The translations under genes were made by a program, and so were the position numbers. The notes below the pieces were generated by a model. It searched no databases. It was not told where the DNA came from and saw nothing but the letters and a program-made list of their open reading frames with translations. From Flavobacteriales bacterium (GTDB lineage Bacteria > Bacteroidota > Bacteroidia > Flavobacteriales > BACL11): 64,000 nt of DNA. This document shows positions 18,726-28,821 of this stretch, in pieces. The stretch spans positions 201,286 to 265,285 of the forward strand of contig PAUF01000007.1 of the NCBI GenBank assembly GCA_002712715.1, given 5' to 3'. Each line of letters opens with the position of its first letter. Within the stretch, counting starts at the first letter, position 1.

Positions 18726-19255
18726 TGAAAAAAAAAGATACTGTATTTGTACCTGTTATTATAGCTTTATCTATAATTATCCCGTTAGCTGTTGCGGCCC
18801 TTATGTATCTACCAGAAACATTGCGTATCACTACTAATAATGACCTAAGTTTTTTACCAACTGTTCATGCTGTTCTAAATGGATCAACTGCTATTTTATT
18901 AATGTTGGGATATTATTTTATTAAAAACAAAAACAGTAAAAATCACAGGATAATGATGATGACAGCTTTTATATTTTCATCAGTTTTTCTAGTGTCTTAC
19001 GTCATATCAAAATTATCAAATGATCCTATACCATATGGGGGAGAAGGGTCGATGAGATATTTATATTTTTTTATATTGATTTCTCACATAGCGCTTTCAG
19101 TACCAGTGTTGCCATTAGCTTTATTCTCAATGTATCGGGGAATGACGGGTGAGTTCGAAAAGCATAAAAAAATCGTTAAATGGACATTTCCAATATGGAT
19201 GTATGTTACAGTTACAGGCGTGCTAGTATATATATTTATGTATCCTTACTACTAG
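18725..19255 (+). CDS. DUF420 family membrane protein (oxidase assembly-associated)
   Basis: A 176-residue protein with about five membrane helices and conserved histidines in FLPTVHAVLNGSTAILL, NHRIMM and ILISHIALSVPVLPLAL, the pattern of DUF420/CtaM-like proteins. CtaM, a member of this group in Gram-positive bacteria, is needed for mature haem A-type oxidases. Here it overlaps ctaB by one base, fitting an assembly role. The mechanism in Bacteroidota is not established. Confidence 0.85.
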   Translation: MKKKDTVFVPVIIALSIIIPLAVAALMYLPETLRITTNNDLSFLPTVHAVLNGSTAILLMLGYYFIKNKNSKNHRIMMMTAFIFSSVFLVSYVISKLSNDPIPYGGEGSMRYLYFFILISHIALSVPVLPLALFSMYRGMTGEFEKHKKIVKWTFPIWMYVTVTGVLVYIFMYPYY

Positions 19256-19354
19256 TATATAACGGTTTTTTCAATTAATCCTTTGAGATAAATTTCATCT
19301 TATTGTAATTGAGATTTTTATTTGTATCTTGCGCTATTAAAATTTTATTACAAG

Positions 19355-22300
19355 ATGAAAAAAATACTAGTTATAGGAATAGCATTTATTGTTTCGTTAA
19401 TGTCTATTAATCTTAACGCTCAAACAATTCAAAGTGTTACTATTACATCGCCTATTTCATGCTATGGTGATCTAGCTAATATAAATATCCAGGTAAATCA
19501 AACTAATCCACCAACTATTCTTAAGGTAATTGTTGGGTATAATCTGTTTGGTACTTTTATACCAATTACATCAACTAATAACACTACTGTTAATAACATA
19601 AATGTGCCAGGTTTAGCGGCTCAAAATTATACAGTTAGATTAGTAGACTCTTCTTCTTATTATGGAACAAACCCTCAAGGCTCAACCCCAGGGTCTATAT
19701 ATGATGTAGCTTCAGTAAATATAACCCAACCTTTACAATTAACAAATACAGCTGTGCAAATGAGCACACTACTTTGTAGGGGAGATTGTGATGGTTCAGC
19801 TATTATTAATGTTTTTGGAGGCACTCCCCCATTCTCTGTGTCTTTTAATGGAGGAGGACTTACTTCTCTATCAGCATTTGATTCAACTTATGTTAACTTA
19901 TGCGCTGGAACATATTCTATTTTTGTTACTGACGCTAATTCTTGTAGTGTGAACGCTAGTTCACCTACTAGCATTACTATCAATGAACCTTCATTTCTAA
20001 CACCTTCGGGGATAGTTTCATCTAATTTTAATGGGCAGGATATTAGTTGTTTTGGAGCAAATGATGGAGAAATTACAGCATCTGTTACAGGAGGAAGCCC
20101 TCCATACACCTATTCGTTTGATGGGGTCAATTATTCTAGTAATGTCATTTTGAATTCACTTTCGGCTGGAACATATACTGTATATTATAGAGATGCAAAT
20201 GGGTGTGATACATCAGAATTAATTACCTTAAGCAATCCACCTGATCTTTCTGGAACTATTGCTATAACTCAGCCGGTTTCATGTTTCGGAGTATGTGATG
20301 GAGAATTAGAATTTCAAGTAAACAACATTCTAACTGGAACCGCTCCCTATACGTATTCTGTCGGTGGAGGACCTTTTCAAAACTCTAATTTGTTTACTGG
20401 ATTATGCGGTAACACATCATATTCTATAACAATTCAGGATGTTAATAATTGTATATATAATGCGAATTCGTATTTGCCAGAGCCTTCTCAAATATCATTT
20501 TCTGATTCGGTATCTAATTATAATGGATTTAATATTAGTTGTAATGGTCTAAATGATGGTACTATTCATTTCATTAACCCATCTGGAGGGAATCCTCCAT
20601 ATACATATTCTATTGATGGAAGCACGTTTAATACGGCTATGGATTATTCAGGTCTTAATGCGGGCAGTTATAATTTAGTAACTCAGGATGGTAATGGATG
20701 TTCATCTAGTATGAACATAATTTTGAATGAGCCAAATCAATTTACAATCACTTATTCTATTGATAATAATATTTCGTGTAATTCTATTTGTGACGGAGGG
20801 ATTACTGTTTCCCCGTCTAATGGAGTGAATCCTATAATCTATACATTAACTGGTTATTCATCTCAGTCTGCACAATCATGGACAGGCCTTTGCGGAAGCT
20901 TAACTTTTGGTTCCTATTCATTAACCGCTTCTGATGCAAATGGCTGCTCTTCAAGTATTAATATTTCATTAAATGAACCTTTACCCTTTGTATATTCTGT
21001 TGATTCCACTCCAGAGTATTGTGGGGACTCCAATGGAACAGCTAGCGTATTAGTAAATTTAGGAGGAACACCACCTTATTTATATTTGTGGGATGACCCT
21101 GCGGCACAAACAACTTCTGTTGCTTCAAATTTGGCGGATGGATTATATGTTATAAGAGTTACTGATGCAAATGGGTGTGAGTTTTTAGAAGACATCTTGG
21201 TTTCCGAAGCGGACATCACATTAAATTTTGACAGCATTCCTCCATGCAACAATAATAATGATGGTTCTGCTACTGTATATCCAAATGGAGTGCCTCCTTA
21301 TACTTATTTGTGGTCCAATGGATCTACTTCTAATACAGCTACGGGATTAAGTCCTGGATATTATAGCGTTACTGTAACTGATCAAAATAATTGCTCTGTT
21401 ACAGATTCTGTTGAAATACCCGCTTCATCTATTGTAGATGTTAATTTAGATGTAATTAACTCAAATTTAAATGTTAATTGTAATGGATTTCAGTCTGATA
21501 CAATAACAATTTTAGCAAGCGGTGGTACTGGTGCAGGTACATACCAGTATTATATACCAGGAATATTTCCTAACCCTCAGTATAATAATATTTTTAGCGG
21601 ATTGTATGCTGGAGTTTATGATGTTTATGCATTTGACGCTAATGGATGTCAGGATTTTGTTACCGTGACCATTAATGAACCAGATGTTATTTACTTTTCT
21701 GCGACTTCGAGCGATGTTAGTTGTAATTCAGGAAGTGATGGAGTGGTTTGGGTTGACTCTATTTCTGGAGGTACCGCTCCTTATTTTTATTCCTGGAGCA
21801 GTGGTCAAAACACCTCTATTGTTAATAATCTTTCAGCTGGAAACTATACTTTATCAGTGACTGATGTCAATGGATGTTCTTCGAATCCTAATTCAGTAAC
21901 CGTTACAGTAAATCAGCCTTCGCTTTTAACAAGCAGTACTAACATTTTAAATCACTCTTCATGCTCTGGCTCGCAAACAGCGGCTAATGGTGAGGCTGAA
22001 GTTATCGTGAATGGAGGAACTCCTGGATATACTTATTTTTGGTCAAATGGTTCAAGTGGTGATAATATCTCTTTATTGTTCCCTGGAACATATGCAGTGC
22101 AAATAACTGACGCGAATGGATGTACGGTAAATGATACAGCTATAATTAATCCTGGTGCTAATCCACAATTAGATGTAGTTGTACAAAATGTTTCTTGCTT
22201 TGGAGCTAATGATGGATCTATTACTACTGCAGCTATTTCAGGAACTCCACCATACTTATATTCTTTTGATGGAGGTACATCTTTTGTGCAAAATGGAACT

Positions 22301-25300
22301 TCATTTGGACCTACAGGTGGAGCTTCATATTATGTAACTGTTATAGATGATGAAGGCTGTACTGATAGTGATTCGATTTTTGTAAATGAGCCAGATCTAC
22401 TAGAGATATCTTCAATTGATATACAAAATGTTTTATGTTTTGATAGTGCTAATGGCCAAATGACTGTTAATATAATAGGAGGAACTTCTCCATATACATA
22501 TTTATGGAATAATGGGCAAACAACACAAACAACGATTAATTTAATGCCTGCTGTTTATAATGTTACTGTCACAGATTCTATGGGATGTACTGTTGTTTCT
22601 GGAAACGAAATCATATCTCAGCCTGATAGTTTAACTATTAGTTCAATTATCACAACTCATGTCAGTTGTTTTGGAGGAAATAACGGATCTTCACAGGTTA
22701 CTATTGATGGAGGAACTCAGCCATATAGTTATTCTTGGAGTGGAGGATCTAATAGTGGATTGTTAGCAGGGGCTTATTCGGTAACAGTAACAGATACAAA
22801 TGGATGCGTTATAAATTCGAATTTTTCTATTAATGAACCTAGTGAAATTTCTATTCAGTTTATTAAAGATTCTGTTACTTGTTTAGGTGGATCTGATGGT
22901 ATGGCAACTTCTATTATTAATGGTGGAGTTTCACCATATAGCTTAACTTGGGATAATGGAGACACTACTTCCATGGTAAGCACTTTTGACGCAGGTTATC
23001 ATACATTAGTTGTTACTGATTTTAATAACTGTATATTTATGGATTCGGTTAATATTTTAGAACCTTCTGAATCTATAGAAATAGACTCGCTAATTGTTTC
23101 GGAGATTACTTGTAATAATGCTAATAATGCTTCTATTACAGTACTTGCTACTGGTGGAAGTTTACCATATTTATACTCTAATACTAATGGATTTGTTACT
23201 CAAAATGGAATATCATTCATTAATTTATCACCTAATCAATATATAATTTATGTAAGAGATCAGGATGGATGTGTAGATAGAGATACTATTACGATTGATC
23301 AACCTGATTCTATTTATATTGATACTACAATTTTTTCTCATATTACTTGTTATGGAGCTAATGACGGATTTATACAATCAATAAGCGCATTTGGAGGAGT
23401 TCATCCATATCTGTATTCTGTAAATGGAGGAGCTTATCATTCTAACATGGCTTATTTTAATAATTACGGCCCTGGAGTTTATACAGTGGAAGTAATGGAT
23501 TCTAATAATTGTACGGCTCAGGATATAATAATTATTGAAGAACCTGATGAGTTAAATGTTACTATAAATCAGTCCTTGTGGAATGGATTTAGCATTAAAT
23601 GTCATGGTGATAATTCAGGATATATCGACATTCTTGTTTCAGGAGGAAACACTCCATATACCAAAACTATTTTAGATGCAAATAATTCGATTTTTTATAG
23701 TGGAACCTCTAATAATATCACTGGATTTTCGGCTGGCATTTATAGTTTAACTGTTACTGATAATAATGGATGTAGTACTCAAGAATTTATTACTTTTAAT
23801 GAGCCAAACCCTATATCTCATAATTTTGTTATTGATCACATAACATGTACAGGCTGGTCTAATGGATCAATAACGGCTATAATTAGTGGAGGAGTTGGAA
23901 ATTCTTCTACATATGAATATTTATGGTCCACCGGTGACAGTACATATAGCGTTGACAGTTTAGGAATTGGAAATTATACTATTAATGTAATAGATGAGAA
24001 TAATTGTTTTTACTCAGCTATTGCTAATATAAATAGTAATAGTGTATTATCTGCTAGCATTGGCAATACTCAAGATCCTACTTGTTGGAATTATTGTGAT
24101 GGAGAAATAGAGATTTTAGCTAATGGAGGTGTGCCAAATATTAATTCAAACGGTAATAATGTATATAATTATCAATGGAATGATGTTCTGTCACAAACAA
24201 CTCAAACTGCAATCGGTCTATGTGTTGATCCGGTTTCTAATGTAACTAGTTTTAGCTGTACTATTTCTGACGCTTTGGGTTGTGTAGTTTCACAATCATT
24301 TATACTTAGTCAACCAGAAAAATTAGAGGTTAGCTTACAGCAGACTAGTGATATATTATGTTTTGGTAGTAATGAGGGATCATTGTCAGCTACTTCTATT
24401 GGAGGTAATAGTGGAAATGTCTTATATAGCTGGAATACAGGTCAGTCTTCAAATTCATCTTCTTTGAATAATTTATCTTCAGGTAATTATGTTGTAATAG
24501 CTTCTGATCAATTAGGATGTACTGATACAACCGAATATTTTGTTTCACAACCTAATTTGCTTACTGCTGATATTGCAGATACAGATATTATTGATGTTGA
24601 TTGTTATGGTAATTTTACTGGAAAAATTTCTGTCAAGGTTACGGGAGGAACCGTAAATGTTAGTAATCAATATATTTATAATTGGGTTCCTAATTTTGGA
24701 AACGCTAGCTCTTCTTATGACTTTAATAGTCAGGAGGGATTAGGTAGTATTACGGATATAGATACGGGTATTTATTATGTAGAGGTTACTGATATAAATG
24801 GATGCTTAGCAAGTAGTAATATTGTTTATGTCGCTCAACCAACAAATCCATTAACAATTTTTACAGATTCAATAGATCAAACATGTGTTACTGAGGGTTC
24901 AGCCACAGCGTATGTACTTGGAGGAACGCCGAGTTATAGTTATTTATGGTCTCCAGGAGGTCAGACTAATGTAACAGCAAATAATTTAGACCCTAATACA
25001 ACTTATGTGGTTCAGGTTACTGATGATAATGGCTGTGTAGTTTATGATACTACACATATTAATGGATATAAGAATATATTTCTGCCAAATAATACAGATT
25101 CATTTGAAGATACTATTTGTTATGGTAAAAGTATACTTATTTCAGTAGAAGATCAGGGTCATGATTATTTGTGGAGTTCAGGACAAACCACTCCTTCAAT
25201 AACCGTAACGCCAACTGATCCGTTTTCAGTGTTTACATTGCAAATTACAGATCCTAATTGTCCTTCATCATATGAAGTCACAGCAATTATTCATGTACCT

Positions 25301-25804
25301 CAATTAGTAATATCTCCAATAGCCACTCCAAACCCTGTAGTATTAGGTCAGGAAGTTTTTATAGAATCTTCTAATAATTATAGTTCTTTTCTGTGGACTT
25401 GGAATGAAGGTTTAGATAGCGCTACTGGAATAAGCATCAGCGATTATCCTGAGGAATCACAGTGGTATTACGTAGAAGCTACTAATAGTATTGGATGTAA
25501 AGGAGTTGATTCAGTTTACGTAACATTAGGAGTTATGCCATACGATGCAATTACCCCTAATGGAGATGGATTAAACGATGTTTGGGAGATACTTGATATT
25601 GAAAGGTATCCTAATGCAGTCATACAAATATTTAATAGATGGGGATCTTTAATATTTAGTTCTTCAGGCCAAAACTATAATGATAATAAATGGAATGGGG
25701 AATTTGAAAACAAAATTCTTCCTGTAGGAACATATTACTATACTATTAATTTAAACGATAATGGTTCTGAGTTGCAAACTGGGGCTGTTACTATTGTTAG
25801 ATAA
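19355..25804 (+). CDS. Giant T9SS-secreted adhesin: SprB-repeat protein with gliding-motility C-terminal domain
   Basis: A 2149-residue surface protein. The signal peptide is MKKILVIGIAFIVSLMSINLNAQ; I start at the ATG at 19355, because the in-frame TTG at 19322 would put extra residues before it. About 22 SprB-type repeats follow (roughly residues 137-1900), each with a cysteine/DG start, a GG-PPYxYxW core and a DxNGC end. After one or two divergent Ig-like modules, the C-terminus DAITPNGDGLNDVWEI and NRWGSLIF is the gliding motility-associated (CHU_C) domain that routes proteins through the type IX system (type B signal). SprB itself is the gliding adhesin of Flavobacterium. The SprF/PorP-family gene follows after 11 bases, the canonical partner arrangement. 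It may act in adhesion or gliding; no gld genes are in the window. Confidence 0.92.
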   Translation: MKKILVIGIAFIVSLMSINLNAQTIQSVTITSPISCYGDLANINIQVNQTNPPTILKVIVGYNLFGTFIPITSTNNTTVNNINVPGLAAQNYTVRLVDSSSYYGTNPQGSTPGSIYDVASVNITQPLQLTNTAVQMSTLLCRGDCDGSAIINVFGGTPPFSVSFNGGGLTSLSAFDSTYVNLCAGTYSIFVTDANSCSVNASSPTSITINEPSFLTPSGIVSSNFNGQDISCFGANDGEITASVTGGSPPYTYSFDGVNYSSNVILNSLSAGTYTVYYRDANGCDTSELITLSNPPDLSGTIAITQPVSCFGVCDGELEFQVNNILTGTAPYTYSVGGGPFQNSNLFTGLCGNTSYSITIQDVNNCIYNANSYLPEPSQISFSDSVSNYNGFNISCNGLNDGTIHFINPSGGNPPYTYSIDGSTFNTAMDYSGLNAGSYNLVTQDGNGCSSSMNIILNEPNQFTITYSIDNNISCNSICDGGITVSPSNGVNPIIYTLTGYSSQSAQSWTGLCGSLTFGSYSLTASDANGCSSSINISLNEPLPFVYSVDSTPEYCGDSNGTASVLVNLGGTPPYLYLWDDPAAQTTSVASNLADGLYVIRVTDANGCEFLEDILVSEADITLNFDSIPPCNNNNDGSATVYPNGVPPYTYLWSNGSTSNTATGLSPGYYSVTVTDQNNCSVTDSVEIPASSIVDVNLDVINSNLNVNCNGFQSDTITILASGGTGAGTYQYYIPGIFPNPQYNNIFSGLYAGVYDVYAFDANGCQDFVTVTINEPDVIYFSATSSDVSCNSGSDGVVWVDSISGGTAPYFYSWSSGQNTSIVNNLSAGNYTLSVTDVNGCSSNPNSVTVTVNQPSLLTSSTNILNHSSCSGSQTAANGEAEVIVNGGTPGYTYFWSNGSSGDNISLLFPGTYAVQITDANGCTVNDTAIINPGANPQLDVVVQNVSCFGANDGSITTAAISGTPPYLYSFDGGTSFVQNGTSFGPTGGASYYVTVIDDEGCTDSDSIFVNEPDLLEISSIDIQNVLCFDSANGQMTVNIIGGTSPYTYLWNNGQTTQTTINLMPAVYNVTVTDSMGCTVVSGNEIISQPDSLTISSIITTHVSCFGGNNGSSQVTIDGGTQPYSYSWSGGSNSGLLAGAYSVTVTDTNGCVINSNFSINEPSEISIQFIKDSVTCLGGSDGMATSIINGGVSPYSLTWDNGDTTSMVSTFDAGYHTLVVTDFNNCIFMDSVNILEPSESIEIDSLIVSEITCNNANNASITVLATGGSLPYLYSNTNGFVTQNGISFINLSPNQYIIYVRDQDGCVDRDTITIDQPDSIYIDTTIFSHITCYGANDGFIQSISAFGGVHPYLYSVNGGAYHSNMAYFNNYGPGVYTVEVMDSNNCTAQDIIIIEEPDELNVTINQSLWNGFSIKCHGDNSGYIDILVSGGNTPYTKTILDANNSIFYSGTSNNITGFSAGIYSLTVTDNNGCSTQEFITFNEPNPISHNFVIDHITCTGWSNGSITAIISGGVGNSSTYEYLWSTGDSTYSVDSLGIGNYTINVIDENNCFYSAIANINSNSVLSASIGNTQDPTCWNYCDGEIEILANGGVPNINSNGNNVYNYQWNDVLSQTTQTAIGLCVDPVSNVTSFSCTISDALGCVVSQSFILSQPEKLEVSLQQTSDILCFGSNEGSLSATSIGGNSGNVLYSWNTGQSSNSSSLNNLSSGNYVVIASDQLGCTDTTEYFVSQPNLLTADIADTDIIDVDCYGNFTGKISVKVTGGTVNVSNQYIYNWVPNFGNASSSYDFNSQEGLGSITDIDTGIYYVEVTDINGCLASSNIVYVAQPTNPLTIFTDSIDQTCVTEGSATAYVLGGTPSYSYLWSPGGQTNVTANNLDPNTTYVVQVTDDNGCVVYDTTHINGYKNIFLPNNTDSFEDTICYGKSILISVEDQGHDYLWSSGQTTPSITVTPTDPFSVFTLQITDPNCPSSYEVTAIIHVPQLVISPIATPNPVVLGQEVFIESSNNYSSFLWTWNEGLDSATGISISDYPEESQWYYVEATNSIGCKGVDSVYVTLGVMPYDAITPNGDGLNDVWEILDIERYPNAVIQIFNRWGSLIFSSSGQNYNDNKWNGEFENKILPVGTYYYTINLNDNGSELQTGAVTIVR
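19765..25050 (+). repeat. Tandem array of about 22 degenerate SprB repeats (coding)
   Basis: Counting the ends of the form D-x-x-G/N-C (for example FVTDANSC, YYRDANGC, TVTDNNGC, QVTDDNGC) gives about 22 units of roughly 75-85 residues. Each unit has two conserved cysteines, one near its start and one at its end. The DNA copies are diverged, with only short shared words such as those for GG-TPPYTY, so this is an old duplication and not a recent tandem expansion. Confidence 0.8.
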
Positions 25805-25815
25805 ATTTGAATAAC

Positions 25816-26739
25816 ATGAAAAAAATAAATTTATTATATATTTTAATCTCTTTAACAATTACTGTTTCATCACAGCAATTACCACAGTTGTCCCAGTATA
25901 TGATTAATGATTTTAGTGTAAATCCTGCAGTTGCAGGAATGAAAGATTATTATCAGATTAAAACTTCGGTTAGAAATCAGTGGGTAGGAATAAATGACGC
26001 TCCCAAGACCACTTTACTTAGCGTATATGGAAGAAGCTCTGATAATGTCGGTTTAGGAGGCTCGGTTTTTAATGATCAAGTTGGACCTACTAGCAGAGCT
26101 GGAGCGTCTTTAACTTATGCATATCATTTTAAGTTGTCTCCTTTCATTAAATTATCCCTTTCTTTATCAGGAGGGTTCACTCAGTTTAAAATTGATAAGC
26201 AAGGATGGAATGTAGCTAATGCAGGCGACCCATTAATGGATGGTGATGTTTTGGTTGATTTAGTTCCTGACGCAACATTTGGATTCAACTTATATAGCGA
26301 AGACAAATGGTATATTGGCTGCGCAGTTCCGCAATTATTAAATAGTCAATTATCCCTAATTGATGATGATTTTGCTAATAATGTTTCTAGAGATCTGGAT
26401 GGAAGTTTAACACGACATTTATATGTAATGGGATTATATAATTTGGATTTAAATCCATATTGGGATTTACAGCCATCTATTTTGTTTAAATCAGTTACGT
26501 CTGTACCTTCTCAATTCGATATAGGAATAAAAACAATATATAATGAAAAGTTTTGGTTAGGTATGGATTATAGAAATAATGGGGACATGTCCGCTTTACT
26601 AGGATTTTACATTCAGGAAAGATATATGATAGGCTATTCATATGATATACCTAATTCCGATCTTAATCAGTATACTAATGGTTCTCATGAATTCATGTTT
26701 GGATTAACTTTTCAGCCTTCAACCACGAAAATTAGATAG
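25816..26739 (+). CDS. PorP/SprF family type IX secretion outer-membrane protein
   Basis: A 307-residue beta-barrel-type protein with signal peptide (MKKINLLYILISLTITVSSQ) and the family-defining start of the mature part, LPQLSQYMINDFSVNPAVAGM, followed by RNQWVGINDAPKT. The C-terminus HEFMFGLTF resembles a final barrel strand. SprF is needed for secretion of its cognate SprB adhesin, and here the gene lies 11 bases downstream of the adhesin. The ATG at 25816 is chosen over an in-frame TTG at 25807 because it starts the signal peptide. An intrinsic terminator follows 13 bases after the stop. Confidence 0.92.
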   Translation: MKKINLLYILISLTITVSSQQLPQLSQYMINDFSVNPAVAGMKDYYQIKTSVRNQWVGINDAPKTTLLSVYGRSSDNVGLGGSVFNDQVGPTSRAGASLTYAYHFKLSPFIKLSLSLSGGFTQFKIDKQGWNVANAGDPLMDGDVLVDLVPDATFGFNLYSEDKWYIGCAVPQLLNSQLSLIDDDFANNVSRDLDGSLTRHLYVMGLYNLDLNPYWDLQPSILFKSVTSVPSQFDIGIKTIYNEKFWLGMDYRNNGDMSALLGFYIQERYMIGYSYDIPNSDLNQYTNGSHEFMFGLTFQPSTTKIR

Positions 26740-26752
26740 TGAGATAAAATAA

Positions 26753-26778
26753 AAAAGCCCTTTTTTTAAAGGGCTTTT
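26753..26778 (+). terminator. Intrinsic terminator of the adhesin/SprF operon
   Basis: AAAAGCCCTTT and AAAGGGCTTTT form a perfect 11-bp stem around a TTTT loop; the descending arm ends in a T run. It is near-symmetric, so it could also act on antisense transcripts. It is the only strong hairpin terminator I found in the window. Confidence 0.88.
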
Positions 26779-26908
26779 ATGTTGTACTATTAATCTGGGA
26801 AAGAAATGTACAACCAAAACAAGTATTACGACTTGTCGCTAAATTATAAGAAATATACCCATGAATAAATCCGAAGTTTATATTTTATAAACATTTTTTT
26901 GTTAGCCG

Positions 26909-27613
26909 ATGAAATACATCAGAATTTTCAAGTTTACTTTAATTCTAGTTACATTAATTTTAAGTTGTAACTCTAACAATATCAATAAAAACTTAAATGC
27001 TACTAGTTTTTATGAATTAGTAAATGAAGGTAATGGAATTATTCTTGATGTAAGAACTAAAACAGAATATGATAATGGGCACTTAGAAAACGCATTGAAT
27101 ATTGATTACTGGAGTTCTGATTTAGAAGAGCAACTTCTTAATCTTTTACCTAAAAATATGTCAATATATGTATATTGCAGATCTGGCACGAGGAGTTTAA
27201 AAACTATTAATATATTATATAAGTTGGGTTATACAGATGTTTATGGTTTAGATGGAGGAATCTTATCTTGGAAGGAAAATAAATACCCGATAGCAGAAGG
27301 GGTCTTAACTCAGAGCGAATTAATCATACAAAGTGATTTATTAGAAGTAATTTCAAGTGATAAAAAAGTGTTTATTAGTATTGGAGGTGATTATTGTCCT
27401 CCATGTAGGAAAATGAAGCCAATTATAGATTCGCTTGAATCATTGAAGACAAGCGTAAAGTTTGCTCGGTTTAATTTAAGTCATTTAGATGAGGATGTCA
27501 TAAGTTCTTATGAAGCTAGTTCAATACCACTATTTATCTTTTTCAATGAAGGAATTGAAGAGTGGAGACATTATGGTTTAATTTCGAAGAATGAGTTGTT
27601 AAATAAGTTTTAA
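26909..27613 (+). CDS. Rhodanese-thioredoxin fusion lipoprotein
   Basis: A lipoprotein with signal and lipobox LILSC (Cys20). A rhodanese domain follows (about 33-128), active-site Cys90 in VYCRSGTRS, and then a thioredoxin-like domain (about 135-234) with Cys163-Pro-Pro-Cys166 in GGDYCPPCRKMKP. Both active sites are complete. It should act on the periplasmic side, perhaps moving sulfur or reducing disulfides. The combination of a sulfurtransferase and a thiol-reducing domain in one anchored protein suggests electron supply to a persulfide, but this is inference. The preceding 169-base gap holds the terminator and nothing else I can support. Convergent with hemW; the two stops share TTAA. Confidence 0.85.
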   Translation: MKYIRIFKFTLILVTLILSCNSNNINKNLNATSFYELVNEGNGIILDVRTKTEYDNGHLENALNIDYWSSDLEEQLLNLLPKNMSIYVYCRSGTRSLKTINILYKLGYTDVYGLDGGILSWKENKYPIAEGVLTQSELIIQSDLLEVISSDKKVFISIGGDYCPPCRKMKPIIDSLESLKTSVKFARFNLSHLDEDVISSYEASSIPLFIFFNEGIEEWRHYGLISKNELLNKF

Positions 27614-28737
27614 GTATAGAATAAATCAGAAATAACACTATCAGAAATAAATTTCCCTCTATTGGTTAGAAAAATTTTATGTTTATCATTATACAAATGA
27701 CCGCTTTCTCTCCATTTAGTGGTTTCTTTTATCAGGTGTTTAACAAATTTTCTTCCATGGTTTTTTTCTATATATTCAATATTACTTCCCCATCTTGTCC
27801 GCAGTGTCTTCATTATATATTCGTTATATAAGTCTTTATTAGACAGCTTTTCTGTTTCAAAAATTAATTTATTTTCTTTTAAGTTATGTATGTATAATTT
27901 GTTGTTTGATACATTCCATTGACGACTTTTTTTGTTATACGAATGGGCAGAAGGGCCTATACCTAAATATGAATTATTGCCCCAGTATGAGACATTATGT
28001 TTAGAATAGAGATTATCTTTACAGAAATTAGAGATTTCATATTGAGAAAAACCATGAGATTTACATTTTTCAATAAGAATTTCGAAATGTTTTGCTGATG
28101 TTATATCATCTGCGATAACCACTTCATTCTGTTTAATTTGTTTTTGGAGTTTAGTTTTTTCTTTGACGGTTAGTGAGTAGCAAGAAATATGCTGTATATC
28201 TAGATTTAGGGCAGTGTTCAAATTTTCTTCCCAATTAGATAAATTTTGATTTGGCAAAGAATACATTAAGTCAATTGAGATGTTTTCAAAATTCATTTTT
28301 TTACATAATTTAATAGCGTTTATAGCTTGTTCCGCATCGTGCGACCTGTCTAAAAATATTAAGTCATGATTATTAAATGATTGAACACCAATGCTAATTC
28401 TATTTATTCCTAATTTCTTAAAGTTCTTAAGTTTTATTTTTGTAATATCTTCTGGATTACATTCAATCGTAACTTCAGTATTTTCGGATAATATGTAGTT
28501 ATGATTCATCGCGATGAATATTTTTTCTAAAAGTTCATCCTTAAGAATAGATGGAGTTCCTCCACCTAAATATATACTATTAATTTTTTGACTCTCCAAA
28601 TAATCTCTCCTAATGACAAGTTCATTAATAATAGCTTCAACTAAATCCGTAGCATCATTCAAACTGGTTTTAATAAAGAAGTTACAATAGCTACACTTTC
28701 GTGTGCAATAAGGTATGTGAATATATATTGCTGACAT
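27610..28737 (-). CDS. hemW: Radical SAM haem chaperone HemW-like protein
   Basis: The N-terminus MSAIYIHIPYCTRKCSYCNF has the radical SAM cluster Cys11, Cys15, Cys18 in the HemN/HemW form; a Phe follows, as in many HemW proteins, where true HemN has a fourth cysteine. YLGGGTPS and ISIGVQSFN are typical of the family. 375 residues fits HemW (about 380) and not HemN (about 450). HemW proteins bind haem and are thought to deliver it to respiratory enzymes; many genomes mislabel them as coproporphyrinogen dehydrogenase. A near-match -7 element (TATATTCG at 28746-28753) lies 8 bases upstream of the ATG. Confidence 0.88.
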   Translation of the reverse strand: MSAIYIHIPYCTRKCSYCNFFIKTSLNDATDLVEAIINELVIRRDYLESQKINSIYLGGGTPSILKDELLEKIFIAMNHNYILSENTEVTIECNPEDITKIKLKNFKKLGINRISIGVQSFNNHDLIFLDRSHDAEQAINAIKLCKKMNFENISIDLMYSLPNQNLSNWEENLNTALNLDIQHISCYSLTVKEKTKLQKQIKQNEVVIADDITSAKHFEILIEKCKSHGFSQYEISNFCKDNLYSKHNVSYWGNNSYLGIGPSAHSYNKKSRQWNVSNNKLYIHNLKENKLIFETEKLSNKDLYNEYIMKTLRTRWGSNIEYIEKNHGRKFVKHLIKETTKWRESGHLYNDKHKIFLTNRGKFISDSVISDLFYT

Positions 28738-28780
28738 ATGTTATGCGAATATATGATTTTTAAATAATTCTTCTTTTTAG

Positions 28781-28788
28781 TATATTTG
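28781..28788 (+). promoter_or_regulatory. -7 promoter element of the sugar transferase-msrB pair
   Basis: TATATTTG, an exact TAnnTTTG match, 33 bases before the GTG start at 28822. No clear -33 TTG at the usual distance. Confidence 0.5.
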
Positions 28789-28821
28789 TAATAGACTAAT
28801 ATTTTTTAAATATCTATAACA

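Noticed and set aside
19324-19331. TATCTTG before the SprB-like gene as a -7 element, 19 bases after a TTG
   Set aside because: It lacks the third T of TAnnTTTG; too weak to list, though the spacing is right.
19765-25050. Repeat array as CRISPR or recent satellite
   Set aside because: The repeats are coding, long and diverged at DNA level, with no constant-length spacers.
26807-26869. A 20-codon open frame in the gap before the rhodanese gene
   Set aside because: No start signal, no hydrophobic or motif content, and the composition is ordinary for the gap.
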